Of a stretch of DNA of 64,000 bases, positions 24,033 through 32,533 are shown one piece after another. The notes under the pieces were generated by a model. It saw only the letters and a program-made list of their open reading frames with translations. It searched no databases and was not told the origin of the DNA. The position numbers and the translations under genes are program-made. The stretch lies in assembly GCF_018531465.1 (NCBI RefSeq), contig NZ_JAHDTF010000035.1, forward strand, positions 62,001-126,000, written 5' to 3'. This DNA is from Sphaerisporangium fuscum (GTDB lineage: Bacteria > Actinomycetota > Actinomycetes > Streptosporangiales > Streptosporangiaceae). Position 1 is the first letter of the stretch. Each line of letters begins with the position of its first letter.

Positions 24033-25556
24033 TCAGTCGAAGGTCAGTTCCTTGGTGTGGCGCGGCATGAGGAGGATGGCGGCGACGCTGAGGACGGCGA
24101 CGGCGGTGAGGGTGAGGAAGATGTGGTGGCTGGCGTCGTAGAGGGCGCCGCGGATGAAGGACGCCGTGGGGGAGCCGGCGGCCGAGCTGCCGAGAACGAG
24201 GCTGGTGGCGTCGAGGCTGGCGGGCAGGTGGCCGGCCACCGAGGCCGGCGGGTGGGCGAAGCGGTCGGCGAGCGTGGCGTTGGAGATCGCCCCGAGGATG
24301 GCCGCACCGACCGCGCTGCCGATGGAGCGGCAGAACATGTTGGTGGCCGTGACGACGCCGCGCCGGTCCCAGCCGACGACGGACTGGATGGCGACCATGG
24401 TGGGGCTGGAGGCGAGTCCGAGGCCCGCGCCGACGACGAAGCAGGCCACCGCGACGAACCAGATGCTCGAGTCGCGGGCGAGCAGGGCGCACAGGATGGC
24501 GCCGACGACGACCACGCCGCTTCCGATCAGGGCGGTGTCACGGAACCCGATGCGCATGTAGATGCGTCCGGAGACGGTCGCGGCGAGCGGCCAGCCGACG
24601 GTGAGCGCGGCGAGCGCGAAACCGGCGACCAGGGCGCCGGTGCCGAGCACCCCCTGCGCGTAGGTGGGCACGTACGAGCTGAGGCCGATCATCAGCGCGC
24701 CGACGCCCAGACCGACCAGGTTGCCACCGGTGAGGACGCGGTGACGGAAGACCCACAGCGGCAGGATCGGCTCCGCCGCCCGGCGTTCCACCAGCACGAA
24801 CGCGACGATCATCACCAGAGCCGCCGCGAAGATGCCGAGGCTGGGCGCCGATCCCCAGCTCCACGCGACGCCGCCTTCCAGCAGGCCCAGGATGGCCAGG
24901 GAGGAGCCGCCGATCAGCAGCACCGCGCCGAGGTAATCGATCTTGTGAGAGCTGCGCGTCACCTTCTCCTTGAACCGCCGGGCGAGCATCCAGGCGGCGA
25001 CGGCGCCGAGCGGGAGGTTGATGAAGAAGATCCAGCGCCACGAGACGTACTCGGAGAACAGGCCGCCGAGGGTCGGGCCGATGACGGCGGAGACACCCCA
25101 GACGCTGGCCACGTACCCCTGCACGCGGGCGCGTTCCTCCACCGAGTACAGGTCGCCGACCATCGTGATGCTCATGGGTTGCACCGCGCCGGCGCCGATG
25201 CCCTGCAGTGCGCGGAACACGATGAGCGCGGGCATGCTCCACGCGACACCGCACAGCATCGAGCCGAGCAAGAATACGGCGATGCCGAAGAACATCACCG
25301 GCTTGCGCCCGAAGATGTCGGCGAACTTGCCGTAGAGGGGGACCGTCACCGCCTGCGTGAGCAGGTAGATCGAGAACAACCAGGGGAACTGCGAGAAACC
25401 GCCCAGATCACGGACGACGGAGGGCACCGCCGTCGCGATGATCGTGCTGTCCAGGGCGACCAGGCCGGTGCAGAGCATGATTGCGGCGAGCACCGGACCG
25501 CGCTCCGACCTGAGACCGATGCCTTTCGAGGTGGTTACCGTCGTCACGTCGGCCAC
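24033..25556 (-). CDS. MFS transporter, DHA2/EmrB-type multidrug efflux
   Basis: About 507 residues with 14 predicted helices. Motif D1 is LVALDSTIIATAVPSVVRDL, motif A is YGKFADIFGRKPVM, and helix 5 has RALQGIGAGAVQPMS. The WRWIFFINLPLG loop is strongly DHA2. A long extracellular loop (SLDATSLVLGSSAAGSP) near the C-terminus is typical. Start is one of two GTG codons (25556 or 25547) after AAGGAG. An inverted repeat GTAAG/CTTAC (25618-25645) upstream may bind a regulator, but none is adjacent. Confidence 0.87.
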   Translation of the reverse strand: MADVTTVTTSKGIGLRSERGPVLAAIMLCTGLVALDSTIIATAVPSVVRDLGGFSQFPWLFSIYLLTQAVTVPLYGKFADIFGRKPVMFFGIAVFLLGSMLCGVAWSMPALIVFRALQGIGAGAVQPMSITMVGDLYSVEERARVQGYVASVWGVSAVIGPTLGGLFSEYVSWRWIFFINLPLGAVAAWMLARRFKEKVTRSSHKIDYLGAVLLIGGSSLAILGLLEGGVAWSWGSAPSLGIFAAALVMIVAFVLVERRAAEPILPLWVFRHRVLTGGNLVGLGVGALMIGLSSYVPTYAQGVLGTGALVAGFALAALTVGWPLAATVSGRIYMRIGFRDTALIGSGVVVVGAILCALLARDSSIWFVAVACFVVGAGLGLASSPTMVAIQSVVGWDRRGVVTATNMFCRSIGSAVGAAILGAISNATLADRFAHPPASVAGHLPASLDATSLVLGSSAAGSPTASFIRGALYDASHHIFLTLTAVAVLSVAAILLMPRHTKELTFD

Positions 25557-25727
25557 GTTCTCCTTAGCGCGTCGTGGAACAGGGCGACGCACCCGGCCGG
25601 CGCGCGCCGTCACGGAAGTAAGCGAACGTCTACATGGTCACTTACATTCCCGCTCGCCCGAAGTTGTACGGTCTGTCCGTGGTAGACCTTCCGAGAAGCT
25701 GCGCGCCGGCACACAGATCGCCCCTGG

Positions 25728-27149
25728 TCAGCGCGGATACCGCCAGGCCGTGACGAGGTCGTCGGGGCCGTACACAGTGGCCATTCCGCCACACGAAGCA
25801 CCGCTTCGGGAGGCCACGATCAGGGGCAGGGGGTTGTCCGTGAGCCTCGCGCGGTGCTGGATCAACTTCTGAAGGTCATGATTGTCGAACGGGCTCTCCA
25901 GCCACTTGATCGATCCGATGAAGTGGAGTTCTTTCGCTACGGGAGCGCGGTCGGCTCCGACGATGTCTATCTCGACGTCGTTGCTCCGTGTCCAGTACGA
26001 GCCGATCGCCGCGGCCTGCGGAAGCCGTCCGTCGGGCGCCAGGCGGGCCAGCGCTTCGCGCACCAGGGGCTCGACGGCTCTTCCGCGCCAGCTGCTCCAG
26101 CCCGCGGCGACGCGCCGCACGGTGAGGTCTCCACGCCGCCGCTCGATTTCCGGTATGTGAGGCTGGAGGAAGTAGAGCCAGAATCGGAGGTATGCGTCGC
26201 TGATCCGGTAGCGACGCTCCTTCGACGGGCGGGTGCTCAGGGGAACGTCCGAGACGACGATGCCCTTGGCCGTGAGGACCTCGACAGCGCGAGTGAGCGT
26301 GGAGTGCGAGATGCCCCCGGCCGCTCGGGCGATGTTCACGAACGTCCGCTCTCCGCTGCCGATGGCCTCCAGCACTTCTCTGGCCATGGCCTGCCCGGGA
26401 AATTCCGCGGCCAGCATCCTCTCTCCTGAGACGAGCAGGGCCGAGACGGGATTCATCAGCGCCTCGTGGAGGTACTCCCACAACGACGTTCCTGGCCGCC
26501 ATTCGGCACACACCAAGGGAAGCCCACCGGTGACGAGCGCCGCGTCGAAGGCCGACTTGGCGTCCAGCCCGAGCATTTCCTGAATTTCTGCGGGATTGAG
26601 TGGTTTGACCACCATCTCGGTGCCCCGCTGGTGAAATGGCCGCTCATAGCTGTTGAGGGCCTCCATCATCGACAGATCCGAGCCGATGAGGATCAGGAGA
26701 ACCGGCTTGCGGCTCAGGAACCGGTCCCAGGCCCGCTGAAGCATGCCCTCGAAGGCATCGACGCGCTCCATGAGGTAGGGAACCTCGTCGATCACCAGCA
26801 CAGAGGGGGAGTCGTCCGGGACTATGTCGGCCAGGAGCTGGAGTGCGCCGTTCCAGTTGGCCGGAGGCGTCTCGGCGAAGACCGCGCGATCGGCCAGTTC
26901 GGAGGCCGCGACGTCGTCCATCAACTGCCGTAGCTCCTGCTCCTCGCTCGCCCGTGCGGCGGTGAAGTAGAGATACGGCAGGCCGGTGCGGCTCACGAAC
27001 TCCTCGGCCAAGGCGGACTTGCCGATGCGCCTGCGCCCCCGCATCAGCACGCACTGTCCCGGTCGCGGTTCACCGATGGCCGCCGTCACTCTGTCGAGCA
27101 GGCTCCGCAGCGCCGCGATCTCCACCTCACGCCCGATGAACCGAGTCAC
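25728..27149 (-). CDS. Archaeal-type ATPase with wHTH and DUF234-like C-terminal domain
   Basis: A 473-residue STAND/AAA-like protein. Residues 1-240: ATPase with Walker A GRRRIGKSALA and Walker B SVLVIDEVPYL. Residues about 265-340: winged helix (ARAAGGISHSTLTRAVEVLT). Residues about 345-470: DUF234-like domain with a PD-(D/E)xK-type core, SNDVEIDIVG then FIGSIKW, where the usual Glu before the Lys is Ser. Such ATPases are widespread and of unsettled role. Its start lies 11 bases from a perfect 19-bp inverted repeat whose arms are themselves palindromes, suggesting self-regulation. No partner gene is coupled to it. Confidence 0.87.
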   Translation of the reverse strand: MTRFIGREVEIAALRSLLDRVTAAIGEPRPGQCVLMRGRRRIGKSALAEEFVSRTGLPYLYFTAARASEEQELRQLMDDVAASELADRAVFAETPPANWNGALQLLADIVPDDSPSVLVIDEVPYLMERVDAFEGMLQRAWDRFLSRKPVLLILIGSDLSMMEALNSYERPFHQRGTEMVVKPLNPAEIQEMLGLDAKSAFDAALVTGGLPLVCAEWRPGTSLWEYLHEALMNPVSALLVSGERMLAAEFPGQAMAREVLEAIGSGERTFVNIARAAGGISHSTLTRAVEVLTAKGIVVSDVPLSTRPSKERRYRISDAYLRFWLYFLQPHIPEIERRRGDLTVRRVAAGWSSWRGRAVEPLVREALARLAPDGRLPQAAAIGSYWTRSNDVEIDIVGADRAPVAKELHFIGSIKWLESPFDNHDLQKLIQHRARLTDNPLPLIVASRSGASCGGMATVYGPDDLVTAWRYPR

Positions 27150-27159
27150 GAGAGCAAGT

Positions 27160-27205
27160 CTATCGCTGGCGATACTATCGCGATGAATAGTATCGCCAGC
27201 GATAG
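27160..27205. promoter_or_regulatory. Double-palindrome operator upstream of the DUF234 ATPase
   Basis: CTATCGCTGGCGATACTAT (27160-27178) is repeated as its perfect complement at 27187-27205 around an eight-base centre. Each arm contains its own dyad, TATCGC-TG-GCGATA (27161-27174) and TATCGC-CA-GCGATA (27191-27204), 30 bp apart centre to centre, i.e. about three helical turns. It lies just before the ATPase start and 10 bases from the 3' end of the amidohydrolase gene. Confidence 0.75.
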
Positions 27206-27215
27206 TATCTCCGCC

Positions 27216-28859
27216 TCAGCTGTCGGGCCTGTGGAGGGACAGGTCGATGTCGGTCAGGGCGAACCACTGGCCTGAGGGGGGCTGGGTGGTCAGGGGGTCG
27301 GTCCAGCGGAGGCGGATTCGTTCGGGCTCGACTTCCAGCAGGCGGGCCTCGCGCCACCCTGCCTCGTCCAGGGGCAGCACCCACCACGGTTCGGCCAGGC
27401 AGGCGAGGCCCCTTGTATGAACGGTCTCCAGTGCCTCCTCGCGGGTGCCGACCTCGCCGAGGGGAGCGCCGAACGTCGTCTCGGCCTGCCAGCCGCCCGC
27501 GGTGGGGACGACGCGGCCGAGGACCTCGCCGTCGTCGCGGGTGACCTCCTCGGGTACGGGAAGGCCGGGCCATGTACGGCGGATCGCGGACATGATCTTG
27601 GAGTTCGACTCCCGCAGCCAGGCGATGCCGTGGCGCTCGGTCTCGCTGCCCGCGTACTCCTCGGGCGCCACCCGCCGTCCGCGCACCCACGTGTGGCGCA
27701 CCGAATGCGTCGCGGTGATGTCCACCGTCGGGTCCCCGTCGACGAGGACCAGGTCCGCGCGCGAGCCGGCGACGAGCCGCCCCCGGTCGGCCAGGCCGAA
27801 CACCTCGGCGGTGGTGGCGGTGGCGGCGGTCAGCGCCTCGGCCGGGCGCAGACCGGCGCGGACGAGGTGCTGCAGTTCGCGGTGCAGACTCGCGCCGAAG
27901 ACCAGCCCGGGGTTGGGCGTGTCGGTGCCGGCGAGCACCCGTACTCCGGACTCCATCAGCGCGACGGTGTTGTACCGGGCGGCGGCGCCGTCGGGAGCCT
28001 GTGGGGGCATCCACCGCCTCGACTGCGCCTTCAGCACTCTGCGCCAGCGTGGCGTGAGCCGGGCCGCCAGCTCGGGCTGGGCGAGGAGGGGCATGACGCC
28101 GTCCGAACCGGGGAAGCCGTCGATGATCGACAGTGTCGCGATCAGGGCGACTCCGCTGCGGGCCACCTCGGCGAGCTCGGCGTCCGTCATGCGGTCGAAC
28201 GGCGCGTGCGCCAGCACGTCGACCCCGCAGCGCGCCACCGCCACCGCCCCGGCGGACGTCGAGACGTGCGCGACCACCGGGAGGCCGTGCAGGTGGGCCG
28301 CCTGGACGAGCGCCCGGATCGTCTCGGCGTCCAGTGAGGGGATGTCGAGCATCGCGCCGGAGCCGTCGTCGTAGATCACCTTCAGGTGGGTGGCGCCCTC
28401 GGCCAGGCGCGCCTCGACGAAGGGCGCGGCGTCCGCCGGCCCCGTGACGTACGGGAAGGGCGCGTAGGCCATGGTCGGGTGGCCGTTCGGCGCGGTCGCC
28501 CCGATGCTCGACGTGCGCAGGTCCGCCCGGACCGGGCCCTCCCATCGTTCGGACGCCGCGACGGCGTCCCTCTCCGGGACGATGACCTCCGGCTTGCTGA
28601 ACTGGTCGATCACCGTCGTCACCCCGAACGTCGCGGCCAGCGGGGTGCATCCGGGCAGCAGGTGGACGTGCGCGTCCATGAGCCCTGGCAGCAGCGTCCC
28701 GCCGCGTCCGTCCACCAGGGCGTCCCCGGGACGGATGATCGCCACGTCGCCCAGGGCGTCCACGCGCCCGTCGGTGACCCGCAGGTGGTCGGCGTCGAGG
28801 ACGCGGTGACCGTCGAAGACGCGGACATCGATGATCGTGAACGGCTCGTGTGTGACCAT
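27216..28859 (-). CDS. Amidohydrolase family protein
   Basis: A 547-residue metal-dependent hydrolase. After a small beta sandwich, LPGLMDAHVHLLPG carries the HxH metal motif; later ligands are in THLKVIYDD (Lys), VVAHVSTS and DVLAHAPF (His), and the Asp in VLAGTDTPN. The C-terminal 130 residues (after PEEYAGSE) form an extra domain with WQAETTFGAPLG. Start ATG 28859 gives the short N-terminal strand normal for the family. Divergent from a TipA-like MerR regulator; the two may form a drug- or metabolite-inactivating pair (inference). Confidence 0.86.
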   Translation of the reverse strand: MVTHEPFTIIDVRVFDGHRVLDADHLRVTDGRVDALGDVAIIRPGDALVDGRGGTLLPGLMDAHVHLLPGCTPLAATFGVTTVIDQFSKPEVIVPERDAVAASERWEGPVRADLRTSSIGATAPNGHPTMAYAPFPYVTGPADAAPFVEARLAEGATHLKVIYDDGSGAMLDIPSLDAETIRALVQAAHLHGLPVVAHVSTSAGAVAVARCGVDVLAHAPFDRMTDAELAEVARSGVALIATLSIIDGFPGSDGVMPLLAQPELAARLTPRWRRVLKAQSRRWMPPQAPDGAAARYNTVALMESGVRVLAGTDTPNPGLVFGASLHRELQHLVRAGLRPAEALTAATATTAEVFGLADRGRLVAGSRADLVLVDGDPTVDITATHSVRHTWVRGRRVAPEEYAGSETERHGIAWLRESNSKIMSAIRRTWPGLPVPEEVTRDDGEVLGRVVPTAGGWQAETTFGAPLGEVGTREEALETVHTRGLACLAEPWWVLPLDEAGWREARLLEVEPERIRLRWTDPLTTQPPSGQWFALTDIDLSLHRPDS

Positions 28860-28876
28860 GCGGCCGATGCTAGAAG

Positions 28877-28907
28877 TTGACGTAACGAGAAGGTCCAGCC
28901 GTTTAAG
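28877..28907 (+). promoter_or_regulatory. MerR-type promoter with 19-bp spacer
   Basis: TTGACG (28877-28882) and TTTAAG (28902-28907) are separated by 19 bp, the over-long spacing characteristic of MerR-controlled promoters. The GTG of the regulator starts nine bases after the -10, implying a leaderless transcript. Confidence 0.6.
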
Positions 28908-28916
28908 CTCCCCGCT

Positions 28917-29690
28917 GTGGAGTACTCCATCAGCCAGGTCGCCCGGATGGCGGGCATCTCGTCCCGCACGCTGCGCCACTACGACGACATCGGCATCCTG
29001 TCGCCGGCGCGCGTCTCGGCGAACGGCTACCGGTGGTACGGACGCCCTGAGCTGCTTCGGCTGCAGCGCATCATGGTCCTGCGGGAGCTCGGGATGCCGC
29101 TGGGGGTGATCGCCGAGACCCTCGACGGGGAGACCGACGAGCTCACGGCGCTGCGCCGGCACCGTGAGCAACTGGCCGCCGAGCGCGACCGCCTCGACCG
29201 CATCATGCACACCCTCGACCGCACCATCGCCGACCTCTCGGGCGAGCGACGCATGAGCGACGAGGAGTTCTTCGCGGGCCTCGCCGACGCCAAGCGGCGC
29301 CTGCGCGACGACCTGCGGGCCCGGTACGGCGACGGCGCCGGCGCGCACATGGCCGCCGCCGAGACGGTCACCGGCGGCTGGACCCGTGCGGACCACGAGC
29401 AGGCGGCCGAGCAAGGCCGCCGCCTGTTCACCCGTATGTCCCAGGCCCGTGAGCGCGGAGCCGCCCCGGACGACGACGAGGCCCTCGATCTCGTGACCGA
29501 GCACTACCAGGGCGTCCGCGCGCTGTGGCCGGCCGACGCCGCGGCCTACCACGCCCTCGCCGACCTCGTCGTGGACAACCCCGAGCAACGCGCCATGGTC
29601 GAAGCCGTCGACCCACTGCTCCCGCCCTGGCTGGCGGAGGCCATCCGCGCCTATGCCGTGCGGCGCCTCGGGCACCCGCCGGCCACCTGA
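28917..29690 (+). CDS. MerR family regulator with TipAS-like antibiotic-binding domain
   Basis: A 257-residue protein. MerR HTH at residues 1-70 (YSISQVARMAGISSRTLRHY, YDDIGILSPARVSANGYRWY), a coiled coil at about 75-115 (LAAERDRLDRIMHTLDRTIA), then a TipAS-like helical domain ending WLAEAIRAYAVRRLG. TipAL-type proteins covalently or tightly bind thiopeptide-like drugs and activate their own promoter. GTG start behind a 19-bp-spaced promoter. Divergent from the amidohydrolase. Confidence 0.9.
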   Translation: MEYSISQVARMAGISSRTLRHYDDIGILSPARVSANGYRWYGRPELLRLQRIMVLRELGMPLGVIAETLDGETDELTALRRHREQLAAERDRLDRIMHTLDRTIADLSGERRMSDEEFFAGLADAKRRLRDDLRARYGDGAGAHMAAAETVTGGWTRADHEQAAEQGRRLFTRMSQARERGAAPDDDEALDLVTEHYQGVRALWPADAAAYHALADLVVDNPEQRAMVEAVDPLLPPWLAEAIRAYAVRRLGHPPAT

Positions 29691-29763
29691 GTCCGGTTCG
29701 GCGGCTCGTTCCGGAGGAGGGCGGGACGGAACCGTGAACACGGATCGGGACTGCGCCGAAGAA

Positions 29764-29790
29764 CGCCGGCAAGCCGATGTTCTGCCGGCG
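29764..29790. terminator. Bidirectional hairpin between MerR and VOC genes
   Basis: CGCCGGCA (29764-29771) pairs with TGCCGGCG (29783-29790) over eight bases with an 11-base loop, between the convergent MerR and VOC genes. Confidence 0.5.
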
Positions 29791-29795
29791 CCGCG

Positions 29796-30191
29796 TCAGG
29801 CGGCGGCCGTGGTCATGACCTCCATGATGTGGCCGTCGGGGTCGTCGAAGTAGACGGTGCGGCCGCCGCGCCAGGTGTTGATCTCTCCGTGGTGCTTGGG
29901 CTCGTGCGGTTCGGCGTAGTAGTCGAGACCCGCCTCGACGATGCGCTCGAAGATCTGGTCGAACTCGTCCTCACCGACCGCGAACGCGTAATGGTGCGGG
30001 GTGATCTCACCGACGCCTCTGGAGGCGAAGTCGGCGTCGGCGAAGTCGAGCGTGGTCAGCTCCCCGATGCGCACGGGGACGAAGGGGCCCATCGGTTCCC
30101 CGACGGGCAGGCCGAGGATGCCCGCGAGGAAACCGGCCGAGGCTCGCTTGTCCCGTGCGGGGACGATCGTGTGGTTGAGAGAGATCGTCAT
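29796..30191 (-). CDS. VOC family (glyoxalase/dioxygenase fold) protein
   Basis: A 131-residue vicinal-oxygen-chelate protein. The first beta-alpha-beta unit starts ISLNHTIVPARDKRASAGFL with a metal-type His, the second has HHYAFAVGEDEFDQIFERI, and the C-terminus reads TVYFDDPDGHIMEVMT with the conserved Glu. GGGAGG lies before the ATG. Function (detoxification, drug binding or dioxygenase) cannot be fixed. Confidence 0.9.
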   Translation of the reverse strand: MTISLNHTIVPARDKRASAGFLAGILGLPVGEPMGPFVPVRIGELTTLDFADADFASRGVGEITPHHYAFAVGEDEFDQIFERIVEAGLDYYAEPHEPKHHGEINTWRGGRTVYFDDPDGHIMEVMTTAAA

Positions 30192-30334
30192 GATGCTGCC
30201 CTCCCGTTGCGGGGGCGGCAGGCCTTCGTCCCTCGTGGTGGATCGGCACGAGGGCGGGGTCCCGCCGGCTCGTCATCCCCACCGTTCCCGCCCGGAGGGC
30301 GGTCGTACCGCTCCCCGGGCCGAAAGCATGGGAC

Positions 30335-32413
30335 TCAGATCATCACGTGGTCCTCGGGGTGGCCGACGAAGCAGAACTGGGCGTTGCGGAGCAGCTTGTA
30401 GTCCTGGGCCTTCCAGGTGTGGGCGTTGGCGTCGGCGCCGCGCATGTAGACGAAGTTGAAGCGGTCGCCCGAGTAGATGCGGACGCCCTCCTCCTTGCAC
30501 CGGCGGACCAGCCGGGTGTCCTCGCCCGCGTTGACGGCTTCGAACGCGAACGTCCGCAGCAGGTCGGCCTTGGCGAGGATGGTGGCGCCCTGCACCAGGT
30601 GGGCGTACCGGTGCTCCAGGCCCGGCAGGCGGATCACGGTGCTGTTGGTCGCGGGGAAATAGGTGTAGTGCGCGCCCTTGCCGACCATCTCGGCGTCGGC
30701 GTAGTCGAAGGCGCGCAGCAGGTCCGACAGGTAGTGGGTGCCGTAGAGGTTGTCGTCGTCCATCTTGGCGATGTAGTCGCCGTCGGCCTGCGCGATGCCG
30801 ACGTTGAGCACCTCGCCGAGCGTGAGCGATGGGTCGGCGGTGAGCACCTTGACGGCGGGGACGCCGGCGGCGAGGGCCTTGTCCCGGACGACGGCGGTGT
30901 CGATGTCGAGCCCGTGCAGGACCAGGATCAGCTCCAGGTCGCGGTGACGCTGCCGCGCGACCTGGGCGATCGCGTGCTCGATCTGCCCGGCGCGGTTGGT
31001 GGGCAGGACGATCGACACGTACTTCGTGCGGGGGACGACCGGGCGGCCGAGCGCGGTGAGGATCTGGTCGACGCGGTGCGTGAACAGGTGCTTGTCGAAG
31101 ACCTCGCGCATCGCCAGGTGGGCCTGCCGTGCCCGGAACTCCGGGCTGTTGATGAAGTAGAGGGCCTGGTTGTAGGCCTCTTCCTGGGAGTGGGCGATCG
31201 GGATCAGCGGCCCGAAGGTCTCCTCGATCGCCCGCGACCAGCCCGACAGCACGGTGGTCGAGCAGGCCGAGAGCTCGAAGACGCGCCGCGCGCACATGGT
31301 CGGCGAGTCGATCACCGAGTTCACGTTCAGGAAGACCTTGTACATCTTGTACGCGGCCAGCATCTGCTCGTACGGCAGCTCGCCGACGATGTGCGGCCGG
31401 TACTCCTCGGGCCAGGCGTACTTCTCGCCGGCCTTGTCGTTGCGCGCGAAGATGTGCAGGCCGAGCTCGCGGGTGGGCGCGATGACGGTCTCCATCTGCT
31501 CGCGCCGCTCGGGGTGCTTGTCGCGGAAGTACATGCCGGCGAAGACCACGTCGTACGGCCGGCCCTGCTTGGTCTGGATCGGGTTGTGCACGCGCGGCTG
31601 GGCGGCGAACTGCAGCACGTCCACCCGGTCATGTCCCAATATTTCGCGATACTTCGGCACCATGTCGCCGTCGCACGTGTACACGTAGTCGAACAGCTTC
31701 GCGGTGTCGATGAAGAAGTCGAAGTTCGGCGGGTCCTCCTTGTTCCAGAAGACCGTCGGGATGCCCTGCTCGCGGCACCAGGCCACCAGGTCGCGCAGCT
31801 CCTGCTTGGGCGCGTTGGTCCCGGTCATCTGGTAGCGCCAGCGCCCCTGGTTGCCGTGCCAGGCCGACTCGCAGAACAGCAGGTCGGGACGCTTCTCGGC
31901 GAAGACCTCGGGCCAGTCCTTGAGGCCGAACTCGATCTGGTCCCACTCGTACTTGAAGGCCATCCGGGAGAAGTCGTCGAGGATGACGGCGACCTTCAGG
32001 TCGGGACGGTTGACCGGGCCGTCCGGCCAGGCGAGGTTCGGGATCTTGACCTCGGGCGCGTGCGCGAGCGCCGCCTCGATGGCGGCGGCGCTCGCGGTGA
32101 CCGTGGCCGGCGCCTTGGGCGCCTTCTTCGGCTTCATGGCCTGCGAGAGGTCGCGCGGCAGCCGTACGAGCTTGGCGGGACGCTTGGCGCCGGCGAGGGC
32201 GGTGCTCACCCGGTACGGGCGCTGTGCCTTGGTCGCCGAGAGCTGCCACTGGGCGTACTCGGCCTTGGCCTCGGCGGTGCGCAGCCGGCGCTCCAGGTCG
32301 CGGATGCGGTCTTCGTAGCGCTCGACGACCTTGCGCTCCTCGGGCAGCCAGTTCGCCGCCCCGAGACGCTGAAATCGCGGCTCATCCGGATTTTTCTGGT
32401 CAGTCTCGGCCAT
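30335..32413 (-). CDS. Bifunctional glycosyltransferase (CgeB-like plus GT2 domain)
   Basis: A 692-residue protein with three parts: a coiled coil at about 25-60 (ERYEDRIRDLERRLRTAEAK), a CgeB/GT-B-like domain at about 140-455 (VAVILDDFSRMAFKYEWDQ, IPTVFWNKEDPPNFDFFID, ARRVFELSACSTTVLSGWSR) and a GT2 fold at about 465-690 (YVSIVLPTNRAGQIEHAIAQ, DYIAKMDDDNLYG with the metal-binding Asp cluster). Two transferases in one chain suggest it adds two sugars in turn to a surface polymer. First gene on the left of the glycan locus, in the same direction as wecB. Confidence 0.87.
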   Translation of the reverse strand: MAETDQKNPDEPRFQRLGAANWLPEERKVVERYEDRIRDLERRLRTAEAKAEYAQWQLSATKAQRPYRVSTALAGAKRPAKLVRLPRDLSQAMKPKKAPKAPATVTASAAAIEAALAHAPEVKIPNLAWPDGPVNRPDLKVAVILDDFSRMAFKYEWDQIEFGLKDWPEVFAEKRPDLLFCESAWHGNQGRWRYQMTGTNAPKQELRDLVAWCREQGIPTVFWNKEDPPNFDFFIDTAKLFDYVYTCDGDMVPKYREILGHDRVDVLQFAAQPRVHNPIQTKQGRPYDVVFAGMYFRDKHPERREQMETVIAPTRELGLHIFARNDKAGEKYAWPEEYRPHIVGELPYEQMLAAYKMYKVFLNVNSVIDSPTMCARRVFELSACSTTVLSGWSRAIEETFGPLIPIAHSQEEAYNQALYFINSPEFRARQAHLAMREVFDKHLFTHRVDQILTALGRPVVPRTKYVSIVLPTNRAGQIEHAIAQVARQRHRDLELILVLHGLDIDTAVVRDKALAAGVPAVKVLTADPSLTLGEVLNVGIAQADGDYIAKMDDDNLYGTHYLSDLLRAFDYADAEMVGKGAHYTYFPATNSTVIRLPGLEHRYAHLVQGATILAKADLLRTFAFEAVNAGEDTRLVRRCKEEGVRIYSGDRFNFVYMRGADANAHTWKAQDYKLLRNAQFCFVGHPEDHVMI

Positions 32414-32533
32414 GGTCCGACTTGCTCCCTCGTATCCGGCACTCTGCCCGGGAATGTCCGATCGTATGGCTTACGCCGGGATGTTACGGCCCGCTCGGTC
32501 GAACGCGCAGGTCAGCGCGGCCGCATACCCGAG

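Noticed and set aside
25618..25645. GTAAG/CTTAC inverted repeat upstream of the second MFS pump as an operator
   Set aside because: Only five-base arms with an 18-base spacer and no regulator gene adjacent; kept as a remark, not a feature.
27160..27205. Terminal inverted repeat of a MITE or a terminator for the amidohydrolase
   Set aside because: No target duplication or second copy was seen, the amidohydrolase runs on the minus strand and ends toward the site, but the nested dyads suit an operator better. A terminator role as well cannot be excluded.
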